Below are positions 31,071-39,609 of a stretch of 64,000 nt of DNA, piece by piece (position 1 is the first letter of the stretch; each line of letters opens with the position of its first letter). The notes beneath the pieces were generated by a model. It did no database searches. It was not told the DNA's origin and saw only the letters and a list, made by a program, of their open reading frames with translations. Source of the DNA: Pseudomonadota bacterium (GTDB lineage: Bacteria; Myxococcota_A; UBA9160; SZUA-336); assembly GCA_003247575.1 (NCBI GenBank), contig QJZC01000034.1, positions 1 to 64,000 of the forward strand, in the 5' to 3' direction. Made by a program: the position numbers and the translations under genes.

Positions 31071-32879
31071 ATGACATCGCCCGCAGCGCCCGGTGATTCG
31101 TTCGATCAACGTCCCGCGATGGATGATCTTGTAGCCCTGCGCGAGCGCGTGTTGCTGAACTCCGTGCGGGTCACGGCGGTAGCGGTGCCGTTCATCGCCG
31201 CGGTCCTGATCGCGATGCTGAGCCTACAGGGGCGGCTGAACTCGCTCGCCCTGGTGCTTTCACTCTACACACTCTTGTTTCCACTCCTCTGGGCGGTCTT
31301 CGATCGGCTCGGCGCCGTGACTCGGAGCACGCTCCACCTGCTCCTGCTGCTCGGAGCGGCGTTGATCGTCGAGCTGCGCGGCGGGATCGGAGCGGCCGCC
31401 TCCGCGATTCAGCTTACAGTCCTGGTCATTGCGGGGGTCGTCTTCGGACGCCGCGGAATCGCCTGGACCTTCGCCGCCACGTTCGCGACGCTCGGCCTTG
31501 CCGCGTTCGCCGTAACCAGCGGGCTGGTCGCAAGCATCAACCTTCCGATGTGGGATCCCACCGAACCTGGGGTCTGGATCCGGTCTGCGCTGATCCTCTC
31601 GCTCTTCGGCGGCGGCGCAGCGATCAGTGTGAGCGACCTTCTCTCCAAGATTCAGGAGAGCACGCAGCAGCTGCGAGATTCGCTGACGAGAGAACGTGCA
31701 GAGCACGCAGCCCGCGTGAAGGCCGAGGCCGCGCAAGCCGAAGCGCGCGATGCTCTGGAGGAGGCCCAGCGGCTCGAGGTGATCGGACGCCTGGCTGGGG
31801 GAATCGCCCACGACTACAACAACGCACTCACCGTGATCCTGGCCGCCGCCGAGGTCGTGCGCGCAGAGCCCAGCTTGAGCACAGACGCCCGCGCGTGTGT
31901 CGAAGACATCAGCCAGACGGCGCTCCGATCCGCAGAGCTCACGCGTAGCTTGCTCACCCTGGGGCGGCGCGAGGTGTCCAAACCTGCCCTAATCGAGGTG
32001 AGTCCCTTCATACGCCAGCTGGCACGACGACTGAGGCGCACGATTCCCCGATCGATTCAGCTCTCCGTGGCACCCGACTCGGAAGGACACGTGAGGGCCG
32101 ACCCGAGGCAGCTGGAACGTGCGCTCACCAACCTGATCCTGAATGCGCGAGACGCGGTACAACCCGAGGGGCAGATCGAGATATCGAGCCGCCTGATCCA
32201 GCTCGACGACGACGAGCGCGGGCTTCCGACCGGCACCTACGTAGAGCTTCAGATCCGGGACTCTGGGCACGGAATGACCCCGGAGACTCGTCAGCGCATC
32301 TTCGAGCCATTCTTCTCCACGAAGCCGCTCGAACAAGGCTCCGGCCTCGGGATGACGGTCGTGAAGGCCTTCGCCGAAGAGGTCCAGGGAAGGCTCGAGA
32401 TCTCGTCCAGGCCCGATCAGGGGACGACGATCACACTTCTGATTCCACACTCGCCCGGCCGCATCGAGTCGCCCCGCGAGGCACGCGCGGAGCGTGTGCT
32501 CCGTCCCGAGCCCGCATGGATCGTGGTCGTCGATGGCGATTCCCAGGTCCTCGCCGCGATGACGCGCGCGCTCCAGTCCAGGGGCTTCCAGGTGCGTCCC
32601 GCCATGAGCTTCGAACAAGCGCTCGCCCTGATCGAGGATCAGAGGGTGCTCATCGACCTACTCTGCGTCGACAGCACGACCCTGGATCCGCACGCATCCG
32701 AACTCCTGGAGCGGAGCCGCGCGCTTCGCCCCGAGCTGCGCGTGTTGATCTGCTCGGGGTACGTCGAGGGTGATCGCCTGCGAGCGCTCATCCGGGCGGG
32801 ACAGCTCGCCTATCTGGCCAAGCCCTTCACCTCGGCGCAGCTTGTCGAGCAGGTCACCGACCTGCTCGACAAGCATTGA
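31071..32879 (+). CDS. Hybrid sensor histidine kinase with C-terminal receiver
   Basis: N-terminal TMs; GGIAHDYNNALTVIL H-box; LILNARDAV; GSGLGMTVV; receiver with KPF. Confidence 0.93.
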   Translation: MTSPAAPGDSFDQRPAMDDLVALRERVLLNSVRVTAVAVPFIAAVLIAMLSLQGRLNSLALVLSLYTLLFPLLWAVFDRLGAVTRSTLHLLLLLGAALIVELRGGIGAAASAIQLTVLVIAGVVFGRRGIAWTFAATFATLGLAAFAVTSGLVASINLPMWDPTEPGVWIRSALILSLFGGGAAISVSDLLSKIQESTQQLRDSLTRERAEHAARVKAEAAQAEARDALEEAQRLEVIGRLAGGIAHDYNNALTVILAAAEVVRAEPSLSTDARACVEDISQTALRSAELTRSLLTLGRREVSKPALIEVSPFIRQLARRLRRTIPRSIQLSVAPDSEGHVRADPRQLERALTNLILNARDAVQPEGQIEISSRLIQLDDDERGLPTGTYVELQIRDSGHGMTPETRQRIFEPFFSTKPLEQGSGLGMTVVKAFAEEVQGRLEISSRPDQGTTITLLIPHSPGRIESPREARAERVLRPEPAWIVVVDGDSQVLAAMTRALQSRGFQVRPAMSFEQALALIEDQRVLIDLLCVDSTTLDPHASELLERSRALRPELRVLICSGYVEGDRLRALIRAGQLAYLAKPFTSAQLVEQVTDLLDKH

Positions 32880-32917
32880 TCGAACCGCACCCCCTCACAC
32901 TTCGGGAGGAGTCCAGC

Positions 32918-35900
32918 TCAGAACACCTCTCGCCAGAAGATCACCTGGGCTCCGTCGATGCCCGCGGCGGGACCTTCCTCGGCCAGCACTCTTCCGTCCG
33001 AGGTCTGCACCACCACACGCGTACCGGCCAGATTGGAGGATACGATCGCCGGGCTCGTCGGCAGTCCACCTCCGAGCGAGAGGCGACGCGACTCGTTGGG
33101 CTGGGCGGGGTCGTAGTCATAGAAGCCCTCGCCATCCGCGACCGCGAACACGTAGAGGGTCGCATCTCCCCGCGGTTGGCACAGCACGACGGCAGCCCCC
33201 AGATCGGGGACGTAGCTCGCGGTGATGACCTGACCCGCGAAGGTGAGGTGGTCGGTGACGAACTTCTCGTTGTCCCCCGCGACCAGGAAGAAGCCCTGAT
33301 CCGTGAGATCCGTGTCGGTCTGCTCACTCGTGATGTCCGTCAGGTTGCCCTCCTGGAACGGAGCGCCCTTGAAGCGATCGGGGCCGATCGGATTGTCATC
33401 CTGCAGCACGTAGAAGCGATTCTCGTCAATTCCACTCGTCGTAGCGTACTCGAGATCGGTTCGCTCACCGGTGCCGAAGGCGAGGCGCAACGAGCCGTTT
33501 CCCACGAGGGATACGCTCGGCGGGAAGAAGATGTTGCGATAGTGCCCGTTCGAAGCCTGGGGTGCGAAGAAGATGCGATCGATCGGCCAGTCGTCGAGCG
33601 AGACGAGACCCGTCGTGCTGTTCGGCTTACCAATCTCGGACAGGTCCCACTTCCACATCTGCCCGCCCAGATCGCCGACGTAGACCAGGTCTGCGAATCC
33701 GTCGAAGTCGGAGTCGATCACGGCCGGCTGGCTCGGGATGGAGTAGACCATCTCGTTCAGTGGGTTGCTCGAATCGCTGCTGTACACCGCCTTCGCGAGG
33801 ATGGATCCATCGGACAGATTCACGATGTAGATGGACTTGCTCTCCGAGCTGAAGCCGGTAGTCCCCTTGGTCAGATAGGTCGCGTCGTTTGGATTGCCCG
33901 CCTCGCGGTAGCCTCCGCCGAAGATCGCCACCCACTGCTCGCGACAGTTTCCGTTGGTAAAGTTGGTGTCCTGGCCCTCGTTGTTCGCAGCACCACAGAA
34001 GTCGCCCTGGAACTGGTCCTTGATCTTGACCCGTGTGATCACGGGCTCTGACCAGGTGCGCCCGAGATCGCTGTCCGTGAACTCCCACATCAGCTTCGGG
34101 TAGGGTCCGTGCGCATCGCCCGTGCCTGCATCCGGATTGGTGATGTCGAGCGCCAGGTAGCCGTCGCCCCCGTTGCGCATGCCGGTCATCAGAACCGTGG
34201 TCCACTCCTCCGGCTCCTTGTCGGGGGTCGTGGCGTCGTCCGTCTCAGCAGGTAGCCAGGCATCACCGGCCGACGGGGTTCCATCGACGTAGAAGGGCTT
34301 CGAGATCCGCTGAGGGAGCTGCTTGATCTTGGTCAGCAAGAAGCCAGGGATGTAGCCGAAGAGCTCCTCCCCTTCGCGACCTGTCTCATTGAGCGTGTAG
34401 TACACCTGCTCCTTCACCGCAGGCGTCTTCGGGTTGTCACCCGTCTCGAACTTACCGGCGTACACGCCGTGCAGCATGCCATCGTTCGCCCCGGTATAGA
34501 GAATCCGCGGGCGCTCCGCATAGGTGGAGGAGAAGCTCGAGTAGCCCTGTTCCCCTTCGAGAAACGGCGGCGGCGCCGAGATCGCCAAGGGGTTCGAGTG
34601 GAAGATATCACCGAGCACCGCCTCCCTGAGCTCGGTGTCATTCCCATTTCGATCGGCATCGAAGCTGTCCTCACCATGGACGAAGCTGACGATGTCGTCC
34701 GCCAGCACCTCGGGATCCGTTACGGCCGGCAAGTCAGGATTGTAGGGGTAGTCGCCCAGATCCGACACATCGACGTCGAGGTCCCCCTTGGCGATCGTTG
34801 CCGTGGTGAACGGGATGGTCGCGTTCGACTTGGTAGTGAGCAGATTGCGCGTCTTTCCGGCCGGGAGCGAATGCAGCGCGTCCTGCGTATCCCAGAAGGG
34901 CAAGCGGGGCTCGATGAATGCACCATTGGCATCCAGCGCAGGATCTTCGAATTTGTTGAGGATATTGAAGTTCTCGTCCAGCCGGAACGCCTGCAGATGA
35001 CCGACCCAGAGCGTCCCCTCGGGGCGCGGCTCGAGGAAGGTGACGAAGAAGGCGTCGGCGAAAGTCTGACGGCTCGTCGGCACCGTGGCCGAGGTGAAGG
35101 TCGCGCTGCGCAAGATGATATCGTCGATCGCGAGCCGCAGGTCGTCGATCAGGTCTGCGGTGCTGCTGCTCGTGAAGTAGAGCCCGCCGCCCTTCTGCGC
35201 GGCCCGCTCCAAGGTCGGCGAATCGACCGTGAAACCCACCGTGTATGTGATGACGTTCTGGTCTCCGGGAAGGTCGTCGTCCGCGACCAGATCCTGAACG
35301 GGGGTATTCGGGTCGTCGAAGTCACTGATGTAGAGATAGCCGGCGACATCGGTGATGAACTGTGGATCTGCAGCCGTACCTCCGCCATCGTTCGCGAAGT
35401 CCGATCCGAAGGTATCGGTGTACAGACCGCCTGCTCCGCCGCCGAGGTTGTCCGGCGTATCGTTCTGCTCCTTGTCCCCCTTGTCGGGGGCTCCGCTGGT
35501 CATGACGATCACGAAGTTCTTCTGGCAATCGGCACTGGCAGTGATCGGGCTCGGAGGGGCCCCGACGGGATCATAGGATCCATCCGTCGTGCTGCGCAGA
35601 TACTGCGGAAACGCGCCGAGACCGACGCTCCCGTCGAAGTTGTTGGCATACTTGCCGACGTAGTAGCGTCCGATATCGAGCAGGGCCGTCCCCACTGGAT
35701 TGAAGTCCACGGGGTCGAAGGTATCCAGCGCATCGCTGATCGCCTTGTTGTTGCCGGGCCCGATGGGCACCACGACGTATCCGCCGTTGCCTTCATTGCT
35801 ACCGGTTGCGAACACGTCCGTATCCGGATCCGGAACGGGTGGCTGTGGATTCAGGGTCGGGTCGGAAAACTCACTCGAGTAGCGCGCGAGGCCGAAGCGA

Positions 35901-36667
35901 ACGACGTCGGCAAAGCCGCCCGGGCGAGGAGCATTGATCGTGTTGACCAGGGTCTTGATGACATCCCTGGCATCCTCGATGCGCGTCGTCGTCGGGAGAT
36001 TCGCCGGCAGTGCGCCATTGTCGGCCAGATACTCCACCAGGAACCCGAGATAGTTCTCGGACCAGCGGGTCGTGTAGGGAGCGGGACCGTAGTTCGGGAT
36101 CTCGAAGGTGATCGAGCTGCCTCCGAGCGTACAGTTTCCGAGCGTCCACCCCGTACATCCCGCTGGAAAGTCGGACTTCTTGCACGAGAAGGAGTCGATC
36201 CCGCCCAGTAGGTAGCCCTTTCCGCGAGCCGTACCGCTGTTGTTCGGGCAGGTTCCGCCGCCTGGATTGTCTGGGCAGAAGCCACCACTACTCGGAATCG
36301 CGGGCACGGTGAGATTGCAGCTCTTGGCCACCCCATCGTCGGCATAGAAGACGGTCGCATCGAAGTCATCGTGAAAGCTGACGTGGCGCATCTGCTCGGA
36401 GGTATCGAACAGGATCATCACGTTGGGAGGGGCCGCGTTCTGACTGCGGATCAGGTCGATGTCCCCTTCGGCCTGGGCCCGGGTCGAGGTCGGGCAAACG
36501 GCGACCCCGACGAGCAGCCCGAGTCCGAAGAAGAGAGTCAACGCCCGCAGGATCCGCGACGCACTTCGCGATGCTCGTCGCCCTGCACATTGGGCGCGGC
36601 CGCGTGCGACCGTCTCGGGATAACAGACCTTCGAGTGATGGCCAAAGAGTTGTCGATACTGTCTCAT
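32918..36667 (-). CDS. PilY1-family type IV pilus biogenesis/adhesin protein
   Basis: N-terminal vWA-like, beta-propeller blades, LGDIFHSNPLAI, DSDFDGFADLVYVGD Ca-binding loop. Confidence 0.87.
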   Translation of the reverse strand: MRQYRQLFGHHSKVCYPETVARGRAQCAGRRASRSASRILRALTLFFGLGLLVGVAVCPTSTRAQAEGDIDLIRSQNAAPPNVMILFDTSEQMRHVSFHDDFDATVFYADDGVAKSCNLTVPAIPSSGGFCPDNPGGGTCPNNSGTARGKGYLLGGIDSFSCKKSDFPAGCTGWTLGNCTLGGSSITFEIPNYGPAPYTTRWSENYLGFLVEYLADNGALPANLPTTTRIEDARDVIKTLVNTINAPRPGGFADVVRFGLARYSSEFSDPTLNPQPPVPDPDTDVFATGSNEGNGGYVVVPIGPGNNKAISDALDTFDPVDFNPVGTALLDIGRYYVGKYANNFDGSVGLGAFPQYLRSTTDGSYDPVGAPPSPITASADCQKNFVIVMTSGAPDKGDKEQNDTPDNLGGGAGGLYTDTFGSDFANDGGGTAADPQFITDVAGYLYISDFDDPNTPVQDLVADDDLPGDQNVITYTVGFTVDSPTLERAAQKGGGLYFTSSSTADLIDDLRLAIDDIILRSATFTSATVPTSRQTFADAFFVTFLEPRPEGTLWVGHLQAFRLDENFNILNKFEDPALDANGAFIEPRLPFWDTQDALHSLPAGKTRNLLTTKSNATIPFTTATIAKGDLDVDVSDLGDYPYNPDLPAVTDPEVLADDIVSFVHGEDSFDADRNGNDTELREAVLGDIFHSNPLAISAPPPFLEGEQGYSSFSSTYAERPRILYTGANDGMLHGVYAGKFETGDNPKTPAVKEQVYYTLNETGREGEELFGYIPGFLLTKIKQLPQRISKPFYVDGTPSAGDAWLPAETDDATTPDKEPEEWTTVLMTGMRNGGDGYLALDITNPDAGTGDAHGPYPKLMWEFTDSDLGRTWSEPVITRVKIKDQFQGDFCGAANNEGQDTNFTNGNCREQWVAIFGGGYREAGNPNDATYLTKGTTGFSSESKSIYIVNLSDGSILAKAVYSSDSSNPLNEMVYSIPSQPAVIDSDFDGFADLVYVGDLGGQMWKWDLSEIGKPNSTTGLVSLDDWPIDRIFFAPQASNGHYRNIFFPPSVSLVGNGSLRLAFGTGERTDLEYATTSGIDENRFYVLQDDNPIGPDRFKGAPFQEGNLTDITSEQTDTDLTDQGFFLVAGDNEKFVTDHLTFAGQVITASYVPDLGAAVVLCQPRGDATLYVFAVADGEGFYDYDPAQPNESRRLSLGGGLPTSPAIVSSNLAGTRVVVQTSDGRVLAEEGPAAGIDGAQVIFWREVF

Positions 36668-37020
36668 GATGCGTCCTCCCCAAGGTCAGGGGCTACGGAA
36701 GTTGCCGTGAGCCTTACCAGCACCACGGCAAAGCTCGAGGCAGAGTCTCCGCAAGAGATGCGCAGCTCGGGGGCGTGCCCGCGAGCTGCGCAGGAGACAC
36801 CGGTGCATGCGACACCAGCGCATGGAACACCGACCCGTCCGATACGGGCGCATGCGCTGCCGGATGCGCTACCTGGACGGGGTGACCGGGGACAGGGAGA
36901 CCGCTCCAATGGCGAGCGGCGACCTGTGGAGTGGAGTATGGAGGCACGAGAGCCGGGGTAGCCGCGAGCTCTCGCAGCGCGACGATGCGCTGAAACGTTG
37001 CAGGGTGTGTCCACGGTCAC
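36664..37020 (-). CDS. Possible small leader-encoded ORF (GTG start after AGGAG, stop overlaps the PilY1 ATG); may contain a frameshift
   Basis: SD within riboswitch P1, GTG 37020, ATGA overlap with PilY1; composition atypical. Confidence 0.3.
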   Translation of the reverse strand: MTVDTPCNVSAHRRAARARGYPGSRASILHSTGRRSPLERSPCPRSPRPGSASGSACARIGRVGVPCAGVACTGVSCAARGHAPELRISCGDSASSFAVVLVRLTATSVAPDLGEDAS

Positions 37021-37024
37021 AAGG

Positions 37025-37129
37025 CTCCTTTCGGCAGCTGTCCCACCCTTCGCAAGTGCCTGAGCACGTGCGTTAGGGCAACCGGCTTTGCGTCCCCGCG
37101 TCTCCACGGGTTTGCCTTTATCGAGGAGG
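37025..37129 (-). ncRNA. Cyclic di-GMP-I (GEMM-I) riboswitch
   Basis: Minus strand AAAGGCAAACC-CGTGGAGACG-CGGGGACGCAAAGCC: conserved GGCAAACC and GGGACGCAAAGCC flanking a GNRA (GAGA) stem-loop, then CCCTAA-hairpin-AAGGGT. Confidence 0.87.
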
Positions 37130-37395
37130 TACGTGCGCCGCTTTCGATGCGACTCACCTCCGCTCGGTTCTCTACGGCTGGGTCAGCAGAACTCCACTCC
37201 TGTGACTACGCGTCCTTCATCGGCCAGACGGCGGTACGACATGAGCGGAAGGCTCCGACGACGAGGCACGGCCCACTGCGTGCGATCCTCGTCCCCGTGG
37301 CCGCAGGTCCGTCGCCCGGGCTCAGTCCGCAGGGTCCGCAAGCCCTACCTGCACACTGCCGTCCACCAAGGTCGTCCGGACGGCACAGCGAGCGC

Positions 37396-39609
37396 TCAAT
37401 GGACATGGAAGCGAACCGGCTCCGTCTCGACGAAGGCGCTCCCCGACTCGTCCTCGAAGACTCGAGCGCGCAGCGCGTGCGCTCCCCGCGCCGGCTGCCA
37501 CAGCCAGGTGAGCTCGCGTACCGAGGCGAGCAGCCGATCGTCGAGCCACCACTCTACGCGCGAGACCGGGACGGGAGATTCGATCCTGAACTCGAACCGC
37601 TCGAGCGCGTCGGGAATCCTGGGATCGAGCGCCAGGTGAGCTCCCGGCACCGGCCTGGAGATCACCGCCACCGTCGCGCGCGTCACCGGAACCATCTCGG
37701 CGTGGCCACTGCACATACGCTTTGGCACGTTCTGGCGCCGAAACAGCTCACTACTCAATGGACACGAAGCTCGCGGCCGCTCGCCGCTGAGCGCGCAGAT
37801 GTCACGCCGAACCAGCGTACTTGGACGCTGCACTGGACCTTGCGGCACGGGGGAGAGCGCTCGGTCCCTATGGAGCTCTGCGTAGATCGCCCGCAGAACC
37901 CGGGCGGGGCCGCTCGCGCCGGTGACTTCGCGCATGGGTTGTCGGTCGAGGTTTCCGAACCAGACGCCCACCGTATAGCTCGAGTTCGTTCCCAGACTCC
38001 AGGCATCGTGGTACCCCGAGGAGGTACCGGTCTTCACCGCGGTGCGCACGGGTAGGTCGAGCACACCCGAGTGGAACTCGAGCTGTCGAGCCGACGAATC
38101 GGACAGGATATCCGTCAGCAAGGCCGAGACCTCGGCCGACAGAACACGGCGGCCTGGCAGCGCGGCTGGAGCCAGCTCGCCCGTGAGTTCGCGATGCACA
38201 CCTCCGCGCCCGAGCGTTGCATACGCTTCCACGAGCTCGAACAGGGAGACCTCGCCGTTTCCAAGGGCGAGCCCTTCACCGTAGAAGTCCGCACCCCGGT
38301 CGAGACTCTGCATTCCCAGCTCGCGCAGCTTCGCGAGCGTCGAGGCGGTGCCGACCTGCCGGATCGTCCGTACAGCTGGCGTATTCAATGAATTTGCAAG
38401 CGCCTCGCGCACGCGCAGAGATCCGTAGAACGTTCCGCTGTAGTTGCGGTAGCTGTGGCTGCCGGTCCCGATCGCATCTACGAGCGGCGCATCGAGCACC
38501 AGGGTGGCAGCGGTCCAGCCCGATTCGAGTGCGAGCGCGTAGATGAACGGCTTCAGGGTCGAGCCCGGCTGTCGAGGCACCCGCACCGCATCGATCGCCG
38601 TATGCTCCGGTCCAGAGAGACTCACCCAGGCGAGAATCTCTCCGCTTGGCGTATCGACCACCAATGCGGCCGCGTTGGCGACCAGGCCCGCCCGCTTTGC
38701 ACGGAGCGCGTCCTCGAGCAGCAGCTCGACCTTGGTCTGGAGCCCCCCATCCAAGGTGGTGCGAAGCTTTCCCGCTAGGTCCGCGGCGAGCCGCTCGCGG
38801 ACCCAGCGAACGAAGTGGGGCGCGGAAACATCGAGGTGGGCGTCGTGGAATCCAAGCGGGCTCTCTGCCTGACTCTCGTATTCTGTATCCGAGATGAGCC
38901 TCCGCTCGTGCATCCGCAGAGCGAGTCGCTCGATCGGGCCGTCGAGTAGATTCGGATTCCGCCGCGGATCCAGCCGTGAGGGGCTTCGCGGCAGCGTCGC
39001 GAGCGCCAGCATCTCGCGCAGATTCAACGTCTCGAGATCTCGCGCAAAGTAGTACCTCGCCGCTTGAACCACCCCGAGGCGTCTACTCGCATACGGAACC
39101 TGGTTCAAGTAGAACTCGAGGATGCGCCCCTTGTCGAAGCGTCGTTCCAGGTCGAGCGCCTCGAAGCCCTCGAGCCAGCGGGACCACAGGGTTCGAGGCC
39201 GCGGATGCAGCAGCCGCACGACCTGCTCGGTGATCGTGCTCGCTCCGCGAACCGCGCGTCCCATGCGCAGGTTCTGGAACACGGCATGCACACGGGCCCA
39301 CCAGTCCACACCCCCGTGCTGCAGAAAGCGCTGGTCTTCCGCCGTGATCACCGCCTGGATCAGCCGACGCGGCACCTCGTGCAGACTCACCCAATCCTGA
39401 ACGTTCATCGGGCTCTGATAGCTGACGGAGAGGACCACGCCCGATCGATCGCGCAGCTGAGGAGTGCCCGCCGGATCGGAGGGGAGCAGGGTATCCGGAA
39501 GCGGGAGTCGCTGCGCATGGGTCTGATGCAAGAGGAGCGCAATGCCTCCCATGACCACGACCCCAGCGAGCGCCGTGAGCCGCACGAAGCGCTCGAGCAT
39601 CCCAGTCAT
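37396..39609 (-). CDS. pbpC: Penicillin-binding protein 1C (transglycosylase/transpeptidase)
   Basis: VITAEDQRFLQHGGVDWWA, GASTITEQVVRLL, PGSTLKPFIYALALE, KTGTSSGYHDAW, C-terminal domain. Confidence 0.93.
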   Translation of the reverse strand: MTGMLERFVRLTALAGVVVMGGIALLLHQTHAQRLPLPDTLLPSDPAGTPQLRDRSGVVLSVSYQSPMNVQDWVSLHEVPRRLIQAVITAEDQRFLQHGGVDWWARVHAVFQNLRMGRAVRGASTITEQVVRLLHPRPRTLWSRWLEGFEALDLERRFDKGRILEFYLNQVPYASRRLGVVQAARYYFARDLETLNLREMLALATLPRSPSRLDPRRNPNLLDGPIERLALRMHERRLISDTEYESQAESPLGFHDAHLDVSAPHFVRWVRERLAADLAGKLRTTLDGGLQTKVELLLEDALRAKRAGLVANAAALVVDTPSGEILAWVSLSGPEHTAIDAVRVPRQPGSTLKPFIYALALESGWTAATLVLDAPLVDAIGTGSHSYRNYSGTFYGSLRVREALANSLNTPAVRTIRQVGTASTLAKLRELGMQSLDRGADFYGEGLALGNGEVSLFELVEAYATLGRGGVHRELTGELAPAALPGRRVLSAEVSALLTDILSDSSARQLEFHSGVLDLPVRTAVKTGTSSGYHDAWSLGTNSSYTVGVWFGNLDRQPMREVTGASGPARVLRAIYAELHRDRALSPVPQGPVQRPSTLVRRDICALSGERPRASCPLSSELFRRQNVPKRMCSGHAEMVPVTRATVAVISRPVPGAHLALDPRIPDALERFEFRIESPVPVSRVEWWLDDRLLASVRELTWLWQPARGAHALRARVFEDESGSAFVETEPVRFHVH

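Noticed and set aside
34469-36211. 580-aa ORF antisense to PilY1
   Set aside because: Shadow ORF with no recognisable motif.
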